DNA from: Emydura subglobosa
Taxonomy: Eukaryota > Chordata > Testudines > Chelidae
Direction: 5' to 3'
Assembly (NCBI GenBank): GCA_007922225.1
Contig: ML679973.1
Location: 806,001 to 870,000, forward strand
DNA length: 64,000 nt
The notes below the pieces were generated by a model. It did not search any database. It saw nothing but the letters and a program-made list of their open reading frames with translations, and was not told where the DNA came from. Position numbers and translations under genes: made by a program. Within the stretch, counting starts at the first letter, position 1. Each line of letters opens with the position of its first letter. Below, in pieces: positions 12,001-24,000 of this stretch.

Positions 12001-15000
12001 CCACTTGAAGTACCCCAGGCCCTGTAGGTGACACCTGCTTTTGGAAGCTGGGGTAGCTGGTTCTAAATACACTTCCCAAGACGGGGGCTGCAGTAGGTTG
12101 CCAGTCTGTGACATTCAGCAGTTTGGGACAAGATGTGACAAAGTGGAGGGCGAGCCAACAGCATGAGCTCCAGGACCTAGGGGTGGAGCAAGGTCCCAAA
12201 GTCTGAACCTAGGTCCAAAGAACAGTCCCCACAGCAGACTCAAATCAAATTGGGGCAAGTTTTCAGCAGAGCTAAGAGCCACACACCATGCCCACCTTAT
12301 TCCCCTGCGTACACACAAGCTGCAATAGGGGATGGAAGTCCCAGATATTAGGGCACCTAGATCTGAGGGAAAATAAGGAAGCCTCCAACCTTGAGCCTGA
12401 GCCAGAGGCACAGCCAAAGACTGGTGATCCCTCCCTACCCCAGGGAGGCACAGAAATTCCAGCATGGTACAAGGATTTACCTTGCAGGAGAAGGGGTTGT
12501 TCAAAAGAAATGCAGCCAGCAACTGGATGGCATTCTTAATCACTGTTACTGATTTGTCTTGGAGACGGCTCACAGCCAGAGACACCACAGCCTGGAACCG
12601 AGTCAAGGGCAGGGCCTGCATCAAGGACAGCACAATGAAGGTGTTACCCAGAAGCTCTGGAGAAATTAGATGCAGTCTTTTCATTCCTCCAGCCAAGCAA
12701 GAAGCAGAAGTTTTCCCAGAGCCCAGCAAGAGACTTCATGTTCTCCCCAGCAAGAGGCCGAGCTCCCAGTCTCCACCACACACAGATTCACCTTCTGCTG
12801 GACAATCCGGGTGAAGAGCTGCAGCACACGGCTGCGCACAAACCCATTGATATCACACACATGGGCTTGCAGTGTATCCAGGAACTGGTCCCGAGTACCC
12901 CTGGCAGCTTCCTCTAGCTGGTCTCCATTCAGCACCTGCAGCAACATCTCTGCCATGGCTGTCAGGATGGCATTTCTCATCACATAGCTCTGCAGAGAGG
13001 AAACTACTTCATTATACTGGGTGTGGAGGGAGGGCACGTTCCTGCAGCCCCTATCCAGCTAAGACTCGTGCTAAGAGAGCAAGGACGGCCTAGTGTTTAT
13101 GGCGCCTAACCTGGGATTTGGGAAACCCAAATTCAATTCCCTGCTTCACCACAGAGTTCCTGTGTGACCACAGGCAAGAGTGGCTGAGCCCGTGGCTGCA
13201 TCATCCAGCCCTCCTATGCACCTAGGTCTGCAGCACCCAATCCGTAGCATGGAGTATCATTTGTGGATTTTGGCGACTTAAGAAAATTTGTTTGATTATG
13301 AATGGAGGATGAGCCACACCCTGCAATTTAACAGACGCGAATTAGGCTTCTCACTGTGGGAAGCACCACTTCCCCTGCAGCCCCAAAAGAGCTGCTGTCC
13401 TTTTCCTGATGCAGCTGCTCAGCAGGTCCCCTATTGGCCAAATGCTGCATCACGAGGAAGGACCGAGGAGTTCTGGCCACTTGGTTGGCCAGGGTTGGCA
13501 ATTTCCAAGGAAAAACCAGTTTAGGACAGGATGCTGGAAATACCCATTTTAGGACTGGGTTAAACAAGGAAAAAATAATTGCATCAGTGTCCAGTTGTCA
13601 AAGTTGGTCTTCTGCTACAGCAGGGGTGGGGAACCTTTTCCCTGCCAAGGGCCATTTTGACATGCCTGCGGTCATTCGCGGGCCATGCCGAAAAGGGGCA
13701 CTGCCCGCCGCCACCGTGAAACCGCGCCGCCGCCGACTCCACCCCCGCCGCCGAAATGCCGCCGCCGTTTCCGCCTTTTCGGCGGCTCAGTTTTACAGTG
13801 TACGCGGAGTGCTGTGGACCAGTGACCGCCTCCGAACTCCCGCGCCGCCGAAAATGAGCAGACGGCGGCGGGGTTTCGGCGGCAAACTTTCGGCGTCGTG
13901 CACTTCCCGCCCGCCCGCGGGTCGGATTAAATTCTTTCGCGGGCCGGAGGTTCCCCACCCCTGTGCTACAGAATGCTGTATGGGCAAATGGCGCTGGACT
14001 GGTATTCTGCAACTCTGCATGCTTCTGACTGCTTAATGTTCCAAGCCTACGTAACTGTCATTGCCATAGAATCAAATGTTTTCAACTTCTGTTTATATAA
14101 TATTGAAAAGTGAAATGAATCACACCGTGTATAACTTGCTTTAGAAAACAAGAATGTACCTAGGCAGTTACATCCAAGTTTTACGCCCACTGTAGTTTTA
14201 CTTATTTGTACAAACCTAAATTAATTTACAAATCTACTGCCGTATATAACCACACTTTGAATACGTAATTAAACCGAAGTGTAATGTGGTATGCATTAAT
14301 GAAAGAGTTTTTCAAACAGAAAATGCCTTAAAACCTGGTACTAACTAGTTTTTCCTGGGGTGTAAAAACTATAATTTTAGCTGGAAAAAGCCACCTCTGG
14401 CAAATACCCACCACCATCCCTGCTACTGGCTGCTTCCTTGCCGGGCTGTTGGAGCTCCAAAGAGATCAGGATAGGAGATTAGCTGGCTCTGCCTGAGCCT
14501 AGTGCAACACACAGCAAAGGATGGGTATTTCTCCCTTCAGGTACCCAGGGGAAGGGGGAAGAAAGCTCAGAACAAAGCCAGCTGCACCACCCAATTCTCT
14601 GCTGTTGGACATTATCTGTGCTGGGGGAATTCCCAGCATGACACTGTGTGGTGGTTTCTGCTCCATTCACCTCATCATGCAGGGAGCAGAGCAAGGCAGA
14701 GAACCTGCCCCAGAATATTGATTGCAACCCTTTGATCTTTGTGAAATAGGTTGTCTTCAGGCCAAAGAGATTGGACACCACTGTGCGACATGTTCATTTC
14801 CCTGGAGATGCAGTGCTTTGCCCCTTCCCAAGCTGTACCTCTCCATCCAGATGATGCAGCAGGACACTCATGTTTGACAGCATTATCGCTGGGATTTGTT
14901 CAGCCAGTTCTGTGAGAAAGGCAGCATAGCCCTTCACTCCAGAAGCATCCCGAGTCAGATCCTGTGGACATTTCTGTCCAATCTCCCTGCACAAAGAAAG

Positions 15001-18000
15001 AGTCAGTGCCCAAGGCTGGTGGGGATGGAGCGGGCAGGGGCTTGGAGAGTTTCTCACCTCAGCAGCTCTCCCACCATGCTCTTCATGCCATGCTCCGTGG
15101 CCCACAGGCTCACAGCCGCCGCAAACACTGGGGCTACATGTTCAAAGTGCTGCAGCATCTGGGAGATCTTCAGAGTTGCACCTGCCAAACCAGAGGAGGG
15201 GAGAAAGGGTCAGAGGATATTCAAGGGGGGGTTCCCCACATCAGGAAGGGGAGGTGACGGACTCACTGAGCATGTGGTCATAGTGAGTCAGAGCCATGGC
15301 AATCACATGCATTACTGCCTCTCGTGTGGCTCGATGCTTCTGGTGGCTGATGCTGGGCTTCTCTAGAATGCGGTAACAGCTGCCAGTCACTAAACTGAGA
15401 AGAAAATAGGGAGAGATTGTAAGGAGACCTGACACTGCAATCTGACAACCCAACCCAAGAGATCTGAACTGGGGGAGCCTCTCAGTTTCCACATCCTCAC
15501 CGTGATCCACAGAGAGAATTGTTGCCTAGGCTCCAACTTCCCTATGTCCCAAGCAATGAGTAAGGCCCTGTGTAAATAACGATTTCATGGACTGCATGAA
15601 AATCATGAAATTAGCCCACTATTGTGATTTTTCCAACAGCAGGGAGGCGCTCCCACCTACCCATTGAGGCTGCAGCTGCTCATCGTGGCTTAGTGGGCCA
15701 GTCCCATCCTGGGGAGGGGAGACAGACAGAAGTGTCTCAACACAGGGCACCAGGTGGACTGGCTCAGCCCAGCCCAACTCACTCCACCCTAGCCATCACT
15801 GCTGCTTTTTGTCTGACCAGCAGGAAAAGGGGATGGCATTGAGAACGCCTTTCTGATGTTGGAAAATATCACAGCAGTTTGAAAAGGGTGGGAGAAGGGA
15901 GGAGAGAGACTCAGCAGCTGTGCATGTCCCAGGAAACAAACATTTACCCATGATGCTGCAGTGAACTAAAGAAAATTTTCTCAGGGCCTTCGCAGTGAGG
16001 CGCCGATGCTCGTAGATGTCTCAGCACTGGGAATGGTTCCCAAGCTTCTTTTCCTTGGTTCAGTCTTACCCTAGTCTCCCAAATTTCTTCTCAATCTATC
16101 TCCCTGCTCCCCGGGGGTTCACACCATACGGACTGCCTTTGAACAAGGTGGGACAAAACTGATTTCCCAGTCCATCTGTCCTCCTTCAAGTCAGCCCTTC
16201 CAAAAACCTCACCCCATGCAGCCATTCCATCCTGCCTACCGCTCCCCAGCATTCACTTCATCTCTGACCTGATGAATTCCTCCTCCACCACCAAACCACA
16301 CCACAGTCGACGGAGGTCCAGTTGCAGCAGCTGTGTCAGCAACTGTATGAGGGGCTGCCTCTCCTCTTCCCAGCAGAAGCCAGAGCCCCTGGCGCGGTTC
16401 TTCTTGCTCTGAGGAGATTATGGGTATTCACATCAGCCAACATCGCCTTTGAAAAGTGGAGGTGACTCTCAAGCTTTATCGTAATGAAACCTTTGCCACA
16501 CACCAGACAGGAGCCAAAGGGCTACACCAAATAGAACTACCTGCAGGCGCTCTCTTTTAATATGGGCAGAGAGTGTAGACCATGAAATTTCAGCTAAAGC
16601 AGCTGTAAACCGAGCCGAGTTTGCCCTAACCCCATTAGGAGGAACAGGGATTCTGGGGACAAATGTATTAAGAAACCTTTGTGCCATTGTAAACTTTTCC
16701 AATTCAACCTTATATGTACAGCCTGGATGCACCATTAAAGAAGAAGAGCCAGAAACTGTTTTTATCCATGCAGTACATCACTGCTCAGCACTTAAAGCTC
16801 ATTTTAAAACAACCTGATGGCCTGCTGGTATCCATGATATGGCCAACACTGTCCAAGGAGTCTGGACTCAATAAAAGTTGGCTTGTGGGAAAACTGATGC
16901 CCTAAAAAAGGTGACAGGATTGGACCCCCCACCTCAGCGGCAGTACCACTCCCCAGTGGCAGCTGAGCCCAGCATAAAAAAAGACTGTCAATAGTTTGTT
17001 TAAGCAAGGAGTCCTAGTAGAAAAAGCCAGCCCTAATAACAGCCCTGTCTAGCCAGCTCAAAAGGCAGATGGAAAAACCCGGTGCTTGACTGTTGATTCC
17101 CAAGCGATTGTCCACCCGTGGCTGCTGTTCGCAACCAGAACGTAAAGGCTTCTGACTTAAAAACATTGCAGGACGCTGATGCCCAAATTCAAAAATTGGC
17201 AAAGCAGGGCAAGCACAGAAATGGGAAATTTGGAGGGACACTACGGGCCCGGTATTAGCTAAAAAGGAAAAAGAGGATAATGCTGTTTGGGTAGCTCCCC
17301 AGAGAGTATGGAAAGAGATGATTGAACTAGCTCATCAGGATGGGCACTTCAGGGTCGAAAAGACGCTTGAACTATTAGAGGCAGCAGGGTGGTGGCCCAG
17401 CGTAAGAGAAGATGTGGAGCATTTTATCTATAACTGTTTACTGTGTGTCGCAAACAACCCAGACACACAGGTGACAAAAGGGCCACTGGGACACCAGCCT
17501 ATTAAAGGACCTTGGCATAGATTGCAAATTGATTACATAGAACTGCCCTGCAGTAAAAAAGGATTAAAATACTACCTTGTGATTGAGGATACTTTCACTA
17601 AGTGGGCTGAGGCAATCCCCACTCGGAAAAATGATGCCATGACTACTGTCAAAGTATTAATAAATTAAATATTTTCCTGATTCGGCTTACCTGATGAAAT
17701 TGACTCTGACCAGGGTTCCCACTTTCACTATGTGAAACCCTGAAGATCAAGCAGCGATTTCATATCACATACCACCCACAGTCCTCAGGACAGGTAGAGA
17801 GAACTAACCGGACACTAAAATTAGCACCGAAAAAGGTGTCCGAGCAACAAGGAAAAGACTAGGTTGAAAAACTCCCTCTCGTATTAATGGCTGTGCGAGG
17901 CTCTGTAGCTGCTCATGGTTTCTCCCTGCATGAAGCCTTCACCGGTTGAAAAATGAAAATGCCTGAACAGTGGTGGTTGGGAGACATGATCCTGGACACA

Positions 18001-21000
18001 CTGCAGCCACACGTCTTAAATGACACGTGGATCAGGGATCTGTTACAAGCAATTTCTGCAACTCAGAATCAACAAAAAATGGACAAGCAATTAGGCCCGC
18101 TACTTAGACCTAAAGAGTGGAGTGTCGGGGATAGAGTCATGTACCGGTCCCCAGATATGGTCACCTTCACTCCCATCTGGAAAGGCCCAGTGTACATCAT
18201 CAACAAAACAAGCCCCACTGTGTACCAAGTGGAAATTCGAACTGAAAAAAAGAAATTTCAGAAGTGGTTCCACTCCTCACAGCTAAAGGAATGGAAAGGC
18301 AGTTAAAATAGTTTTCTTTATTTTGTTTACTAATTGGTCTGTTAGGCCCCGTGCTGTATGTTGTGTTTTCCAGGTGCTGTCAAGATGTTGTGTTTCAGTA
18401 TTATTGTATTGCTGGTGACACATATATCCACTATATAGGGGAATATCCAGAAGGGACAATGCAGAGGAGCAGTTTTTAAGCCAGGGTCTACTCACTAGTG
18501 CAATCAAACTGTCCTCATGCCTATCATATCATCCCAATGGGTAGTTAAAGTACGAGATCGCTAGAAAGAAATAATTTTCAACCCTGTGAAAAAATTAACA
18601 GGCGTACGTGTGTCCCGGTTATGTTTTGTATTCTAAAAATGTATGCTTAAGTAATGATCAAGCAGAATGTCAATATTCTATGTATTAGGAGTATTCAAAA
18701 CAAAGTGTTATCATTGATATTGGGAAAGGGTGTATGTGTCTTCGAACTACATGTAATGTACTACTAATCAATTCACAAAATGTTTTAAATGAAAGCTCTA
18801 ACCGGTTTTGTAAAGTTGTAGAAATTTTAGGATGTGATTTTAACTTTAATAGACAAACACTTGACCAACAATCTTTCACTTGGGGATTTTCATATATTTA
18901 ATAAGACTGATTTAAATGATGTCCAATTAGTGCTCAGATGAGCTGCAGAAACTAATTCACCACCCAGATTTATATAAAAAGGTTCAAGAAGTTCAAACTT
19001 CAGCAAACCACACTGTTATTACCGTGCAACATGTGAGCAAATCCAGTATCCATTTATAAGACAAAGCAAAAGATACCACGCAGCACAGCATGTGGGAAAT
19101 CCTTTTTGGGTGGTCTCCAACTGCCACTAGCATTCTAAATTTGGCTTTACACCCCCTTGTGGTGGTTTTGAACATTGGCGTATTGTTGACAATAATACAA
19201 TAATTCTCATATGTAGGACCCAATTACTGTTCTTACAAATCGAGTTCCGTGCCCGTGAAGAAGAGCTGCGTGCTTTCTTAACTCAAATATAAATGCAGGC
19301 ACCCAAGCATGTCCAGGGAAAAGATGTAACCTCGGAGGTAATGGCACTACCTGCCTTGATGGTAATGCTGGAATGTCTAGGTGATGACACATAAATGCCT
19401 TATGGGCATCAAGACCGGGACCGTAGACCATGAAATTTCAGCTAGGCTGGGCCTATTTATAACATTAAGCTACCAAATATTAATAAGTTGCATATTGCAG
19501 AGTATGTGAAATGGTGGCTGAAGTCCCTTTTGAAAAGGGGTTGTTGTTTCTCATTTCAACACACCCACGCTGTCTTTCCATTCTCAAAGTATGTCTGGTA
19601 TTTCATTAAGATAACTGCTTATTAATTGCCTCTCTTGTCTGGACCATCTTCCCTAATGAACTTATCCTCTGGGAGTAACTCATCTATGCAGTAAACAGAA
19701 ATGTGTTAAATGCAGGGCGTGCTAGACCTCCATGGATCCAGACCTCTCAAAATACCTTATGATCAAAGCCAATGGCTGGATGCCACCCCAGATATTGCTC
19801 AATTTAATCACAACAACCCCAATACCCCTTTGTTTGAAGGGTGGAACACTGAAACTAAACAACAAATCTAGGTGGCTAGCACCTTTTCACTAAGTAAAAC
19901 ACATGGGTCTCTCCCTCTTGTATTGTTTTCAGGAATTCCTGTGTTTAATCATGTAAATTACCAAAATACTTTGAAAAACACTGAATTTAAGAATATAAAA
20001 GAGAAGCAATGGAAATAAGCAAGGCAAGAAAGCTTCAAGAGTGAAGAATCACTCTGGACAAGAAACTGGCAGGACCTGCCATTTTTGCCCAGCTGTCTTC
20101 TGAGATCATGCTGGATCCAGGCTCTTGGGGGAAGCTACTAAGAAACCATTGCTGCCTCTTGCCTGCATTGGTAAGGATAATGGCTTTTGCAGCTAAAATA
20201 CACTGGACCTTTGGTTTGGGGGCTCATTTTATATGTTTATAAGTATAGTAATTAAAGCCTTTCTGTCATTATCGAACGAGAGCCATGTCAATTCCTGAGC
20301 ACACACTAGCAGATCCCAGTCTGTGAGTTAACAGAAAGGCCATGTACTTGAGAAGAAAAGCTGGTATATTGGAACAGCAACAGAGAAGTGGGAGGTAGCA
20401 CACAGAGCAGCCTGACATTAGCGGAGCACTGCATGCTGTAATCTCCTGAAGTTGTTGCCCATAAGCAACTCCCTAGAGGTGCATGTACCGCCTGGCTCTC
20501 CTCATTTCATATTGGCCTTGCCAGTATCCATATGGGGACTCCCAGTAATGGCACTGAACTGACTTTGCAGTCCTCTGAGAGAACATCAGTGTGTAGGAAC
20601 AAAGCTGCACACAGTCCAGCAAGTTTATGCATCTTCATTTCCACAAAATCCACCCTGCCCCCATATTTACCTTCCCATTGGGATCCAGCCCTGCCACGCC
20701 ACTCTTGCAAGAGTCTGTTTCAAAGGCCTCCGCTAGGTGAGTCAGTACATAGCAGTTCATTTTAAGAGCATTGAGGTGAGCAGTGCGGTCTGAAGGGCTC
20801 AGGTCATGATTATCCAAGATGGAGGAGAGGTCACTGGAGTGACGGGACACCACTGGAGGGAGGTGGGAAGGCATAAACTTCACTATTCATATACACCGTA
20901 AGCACCCACTTCCCTTGTAACAAATTTACAGCAGTCATCAGATTACCAAAGACCTGTGCTCAATCCACATCGGCCATAATTTGGGCTGCCCCCTGTGACC

Positions 21001-24000
21001 CAAGACCCGGAGATGCTAAGCTTGCCCTGTCCCCATATCCTGTCCAGCTCCTAGGATCACTTGCTAGGAGCAGACTCATCCCCTCCGGGAATGAAATGGA
21101 AAATGGGACTTCCTGTCGGTCTGCCCTTACAGCAAACGCACAAAACTCTGCACTGCCTGCCAAGATTACAGACCTGTATCGGGGATGGGTTGAGGGTGCA
21201 GCCCAGCCAATGGGGTCACATTTGCCTTCATATCATCATAGAGCTGCAGGAAGGAAGCAAAAATCTCACCAACCCCTCCAAAAGGGGTGAAGGGTCCTCA
21301 TACCCACCTTTCACCATCAGCTCCAGGGCATCCTCCTTGACTGCAGCATCTACGGATCGGAAGTGGCTGTGAGGCAGAGACAACAGATGACAAAATTCAG
21401 AAGGACCACTGGCAGTAGGCCTAGTTCAAGGCTGTAACACAAGAGGCTTTAGGAACAACTCTAGACTTCTCCTCTAAACCCCATCCTCTCCCCACCTGCC
21501 CGCATTTGTGTGAAGGTTCAAAGAGGTACAGAGGAGAGCTGCCCTGGAGAATCTGAAGACAAAAGAACTGATCAAACTGATTTTAACTCACTGATGGGTT
21601 TACTTGTATTCAGAAAATTCTGTGCTCAAAAATGCATGTGCTGTAATTTTGGGGAGGATACACTATATTCCTCCTCAGATAACAGACTGAGCACCTACAT
21701 TAAGAGCAAAACTCTAACTATAGAACTGCATCAGCACCTCCTAAGCAGGCCCCTACATATATACAAGGAAGATTTCATAGAAGAACATTTTAAAAAGTTA
21801 TAAACAAAATGTGGATCTAGGTAAGCCAGTGAATGACTAGAATTTATAGCTAATTGAATAAGCTTATTAAGCAAATATCACTTCACTTTTGAGTCCCAAA
21901 CATTAGCTATGGTCTGGAAATGCAAATCATCGGAAGTAGTGGGAGTCTGATATTACACTAATACAAAAAGTTTAAAAAGACAAAGGCAATGCAAGAAGTT
22001 GTGACGTAGTTACTAAGGGCCTGTCTGTACTTTAAATCTTTGCTAGTACAGCTATATTGCCAAAAACGAGCACAGATGCGGTTACATACCCCTTATCGAC
22101 ATAGCTATGCCAGCAAGCTTTGTAGGCTTGGCCCAAGTGCAAATCAAGAGTTTTCCCACCACAAACTATGGAAACTGCAAGGTGAGCTTACCTAAGCAAT
22201 TTTCACTCCAGCCTTAATATTGAATTCAGATACACTAACCATCACACCCAATACTATTGAACAACCAGCAACCCAGACAAACCAAATTCTTCCTCCTGTA
22301 ATAAAATTCACCAACAGCTACACACACACTTCAAAAGGTGTCAGTTTTGTCCTGATGCGGAACAGAGGGGAGGTGGGAAAACATACCTAAAATATTTGTG
22401 GGATTGGAAATCTGCTTCTTGCCCAGTTCTAACATTCCCTTCCCTCCAGGAACTCCTAATTCCCAGCCCCACCACAGCTTAACACCCTCCCCGTTCCCAA
22501 GATAGCCTCCTGTAGTAACCAATTAGTCAATGCTGATGTTATTGCATCACTAACTAATACCCCAATGGGATCAGCGCAGGATGGGGGCAGGTTCACGGAA
22601 CTCATAGCATCAGGACCCCCTGCGCTGAGGGAGATGAGGCATCTATAAACAGACCCAGCCAGGGGCTTGGAACCCTATGGATAAGAAGATTACAGGGAGG
22701 GGGTGTCCAGCTCAGTCAGATTGGTACAATCTGCCTCACTGGCCCACCGCATCTGGATATCTGTGCAGACACATCCGGAACTTTGGTCTCCTGCACCGTT
22801 GGCAGGAGTGTGAGCAGCAGTGCCCATAACCACTGATCCGGACACGCCATCACCCCTGAAGCCCATGACCACCTCCCCCCAACCCCTGCAGGGTGAGATA
22901 TATACTCACTGTAGCAGGCTGTAGAAGGTGTCGAAGTGCTGCAGCATGGCCAGCGGCCCCTGCGCCCGGAACGCCACCCGAAATTCTGAAGAGACAGGGG
23001 GACACAATTAACACATTACTGCCAACTGCAAAAGATCAAAAATCATGAACCAGATGCCAAAAAGTCATGAGATTGGCCCCACACATGATGAGATTTAAAA
23101 AAAAAAAACCACAAAAACTATCAAGAGGCTACAAAAAATATAGATTGACTTTTTAACTCCTCTCTACTCCTCTGGCTACACGTGTGTAATAATTTCAGGC
23201 TGAAAAGCCAACCTTTAATGGACCCAAAATGGATGCCTCTCCCTGGCCACTCAGATGGAGACTCCACTTACCCTCTCCTACCCTTAAGATAGGGGAATGG
23301 TCATCGATTGTCTATTACTGTCTTGACTTCCCCTGTCACCTGCCTCACTTCCAGAAGGATTCTCCCCTTCCCCGGACCCAGTATCACCACCTCTCCGACT
23401 CCCTTGGTGCATCTCCTCTGCTTGGATGTCAAGTAGAGAAGTCCCACGGCAATGGGAGGGAAGTGTTGTTGTGAGGCCTGGAGCCCCAGATCCAGCAGCA
23501 GCATTTCCCCAACTCCCCCCTCTGACTTATGCTGCACCAGGACCCTCTTTCACTGCTACAGGACCATACATGAACTGCACAGATGCCAAATCTCCGTAGT
23601 TTTCAGTAAGCCCTCCAATTTTTAAAATGTATTTACAAAATTACTAATTCAGGCCTCAATCTACTAATTTTGGAAGCATGCACATGTTGTATAATACGTG
23701 TGTCACTCATTACCATTCAGGTCCAATGGACACAGCAAATAGCGCTGTGGCTACAGAGGGCATTCTTCTCCACCGCCCCTGTGGCACACGCACAGGCTGT
23801 GCCGGGAGAGTCTGATAAGAAGCAAGCTGCAGCAATTCTGAATGGGTTGGGGCACTACTGGAGTCACCAGCGAGGCTGCATGTTGTGCTTGATCTGTCCC
23901 ATGTGGACCCTGCTGGACTATGTTTATGCGCGCTACGTACCTAGAGCACACCAGCAGGGCTCACAGGGGGCAGTCAGAGGCGAATCCAGCACCCCAAACC

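Noticed and set aside
13434..14036. 200-codon plus-strand frame and 142-codon minus-strand frame
   Set aside because: They span the second hAT MITE; a composition artefact.
16469..16735. 88-codon minus-strand frame
   Set aside because: Antisense to protease-like proviral sequence; no independent support.
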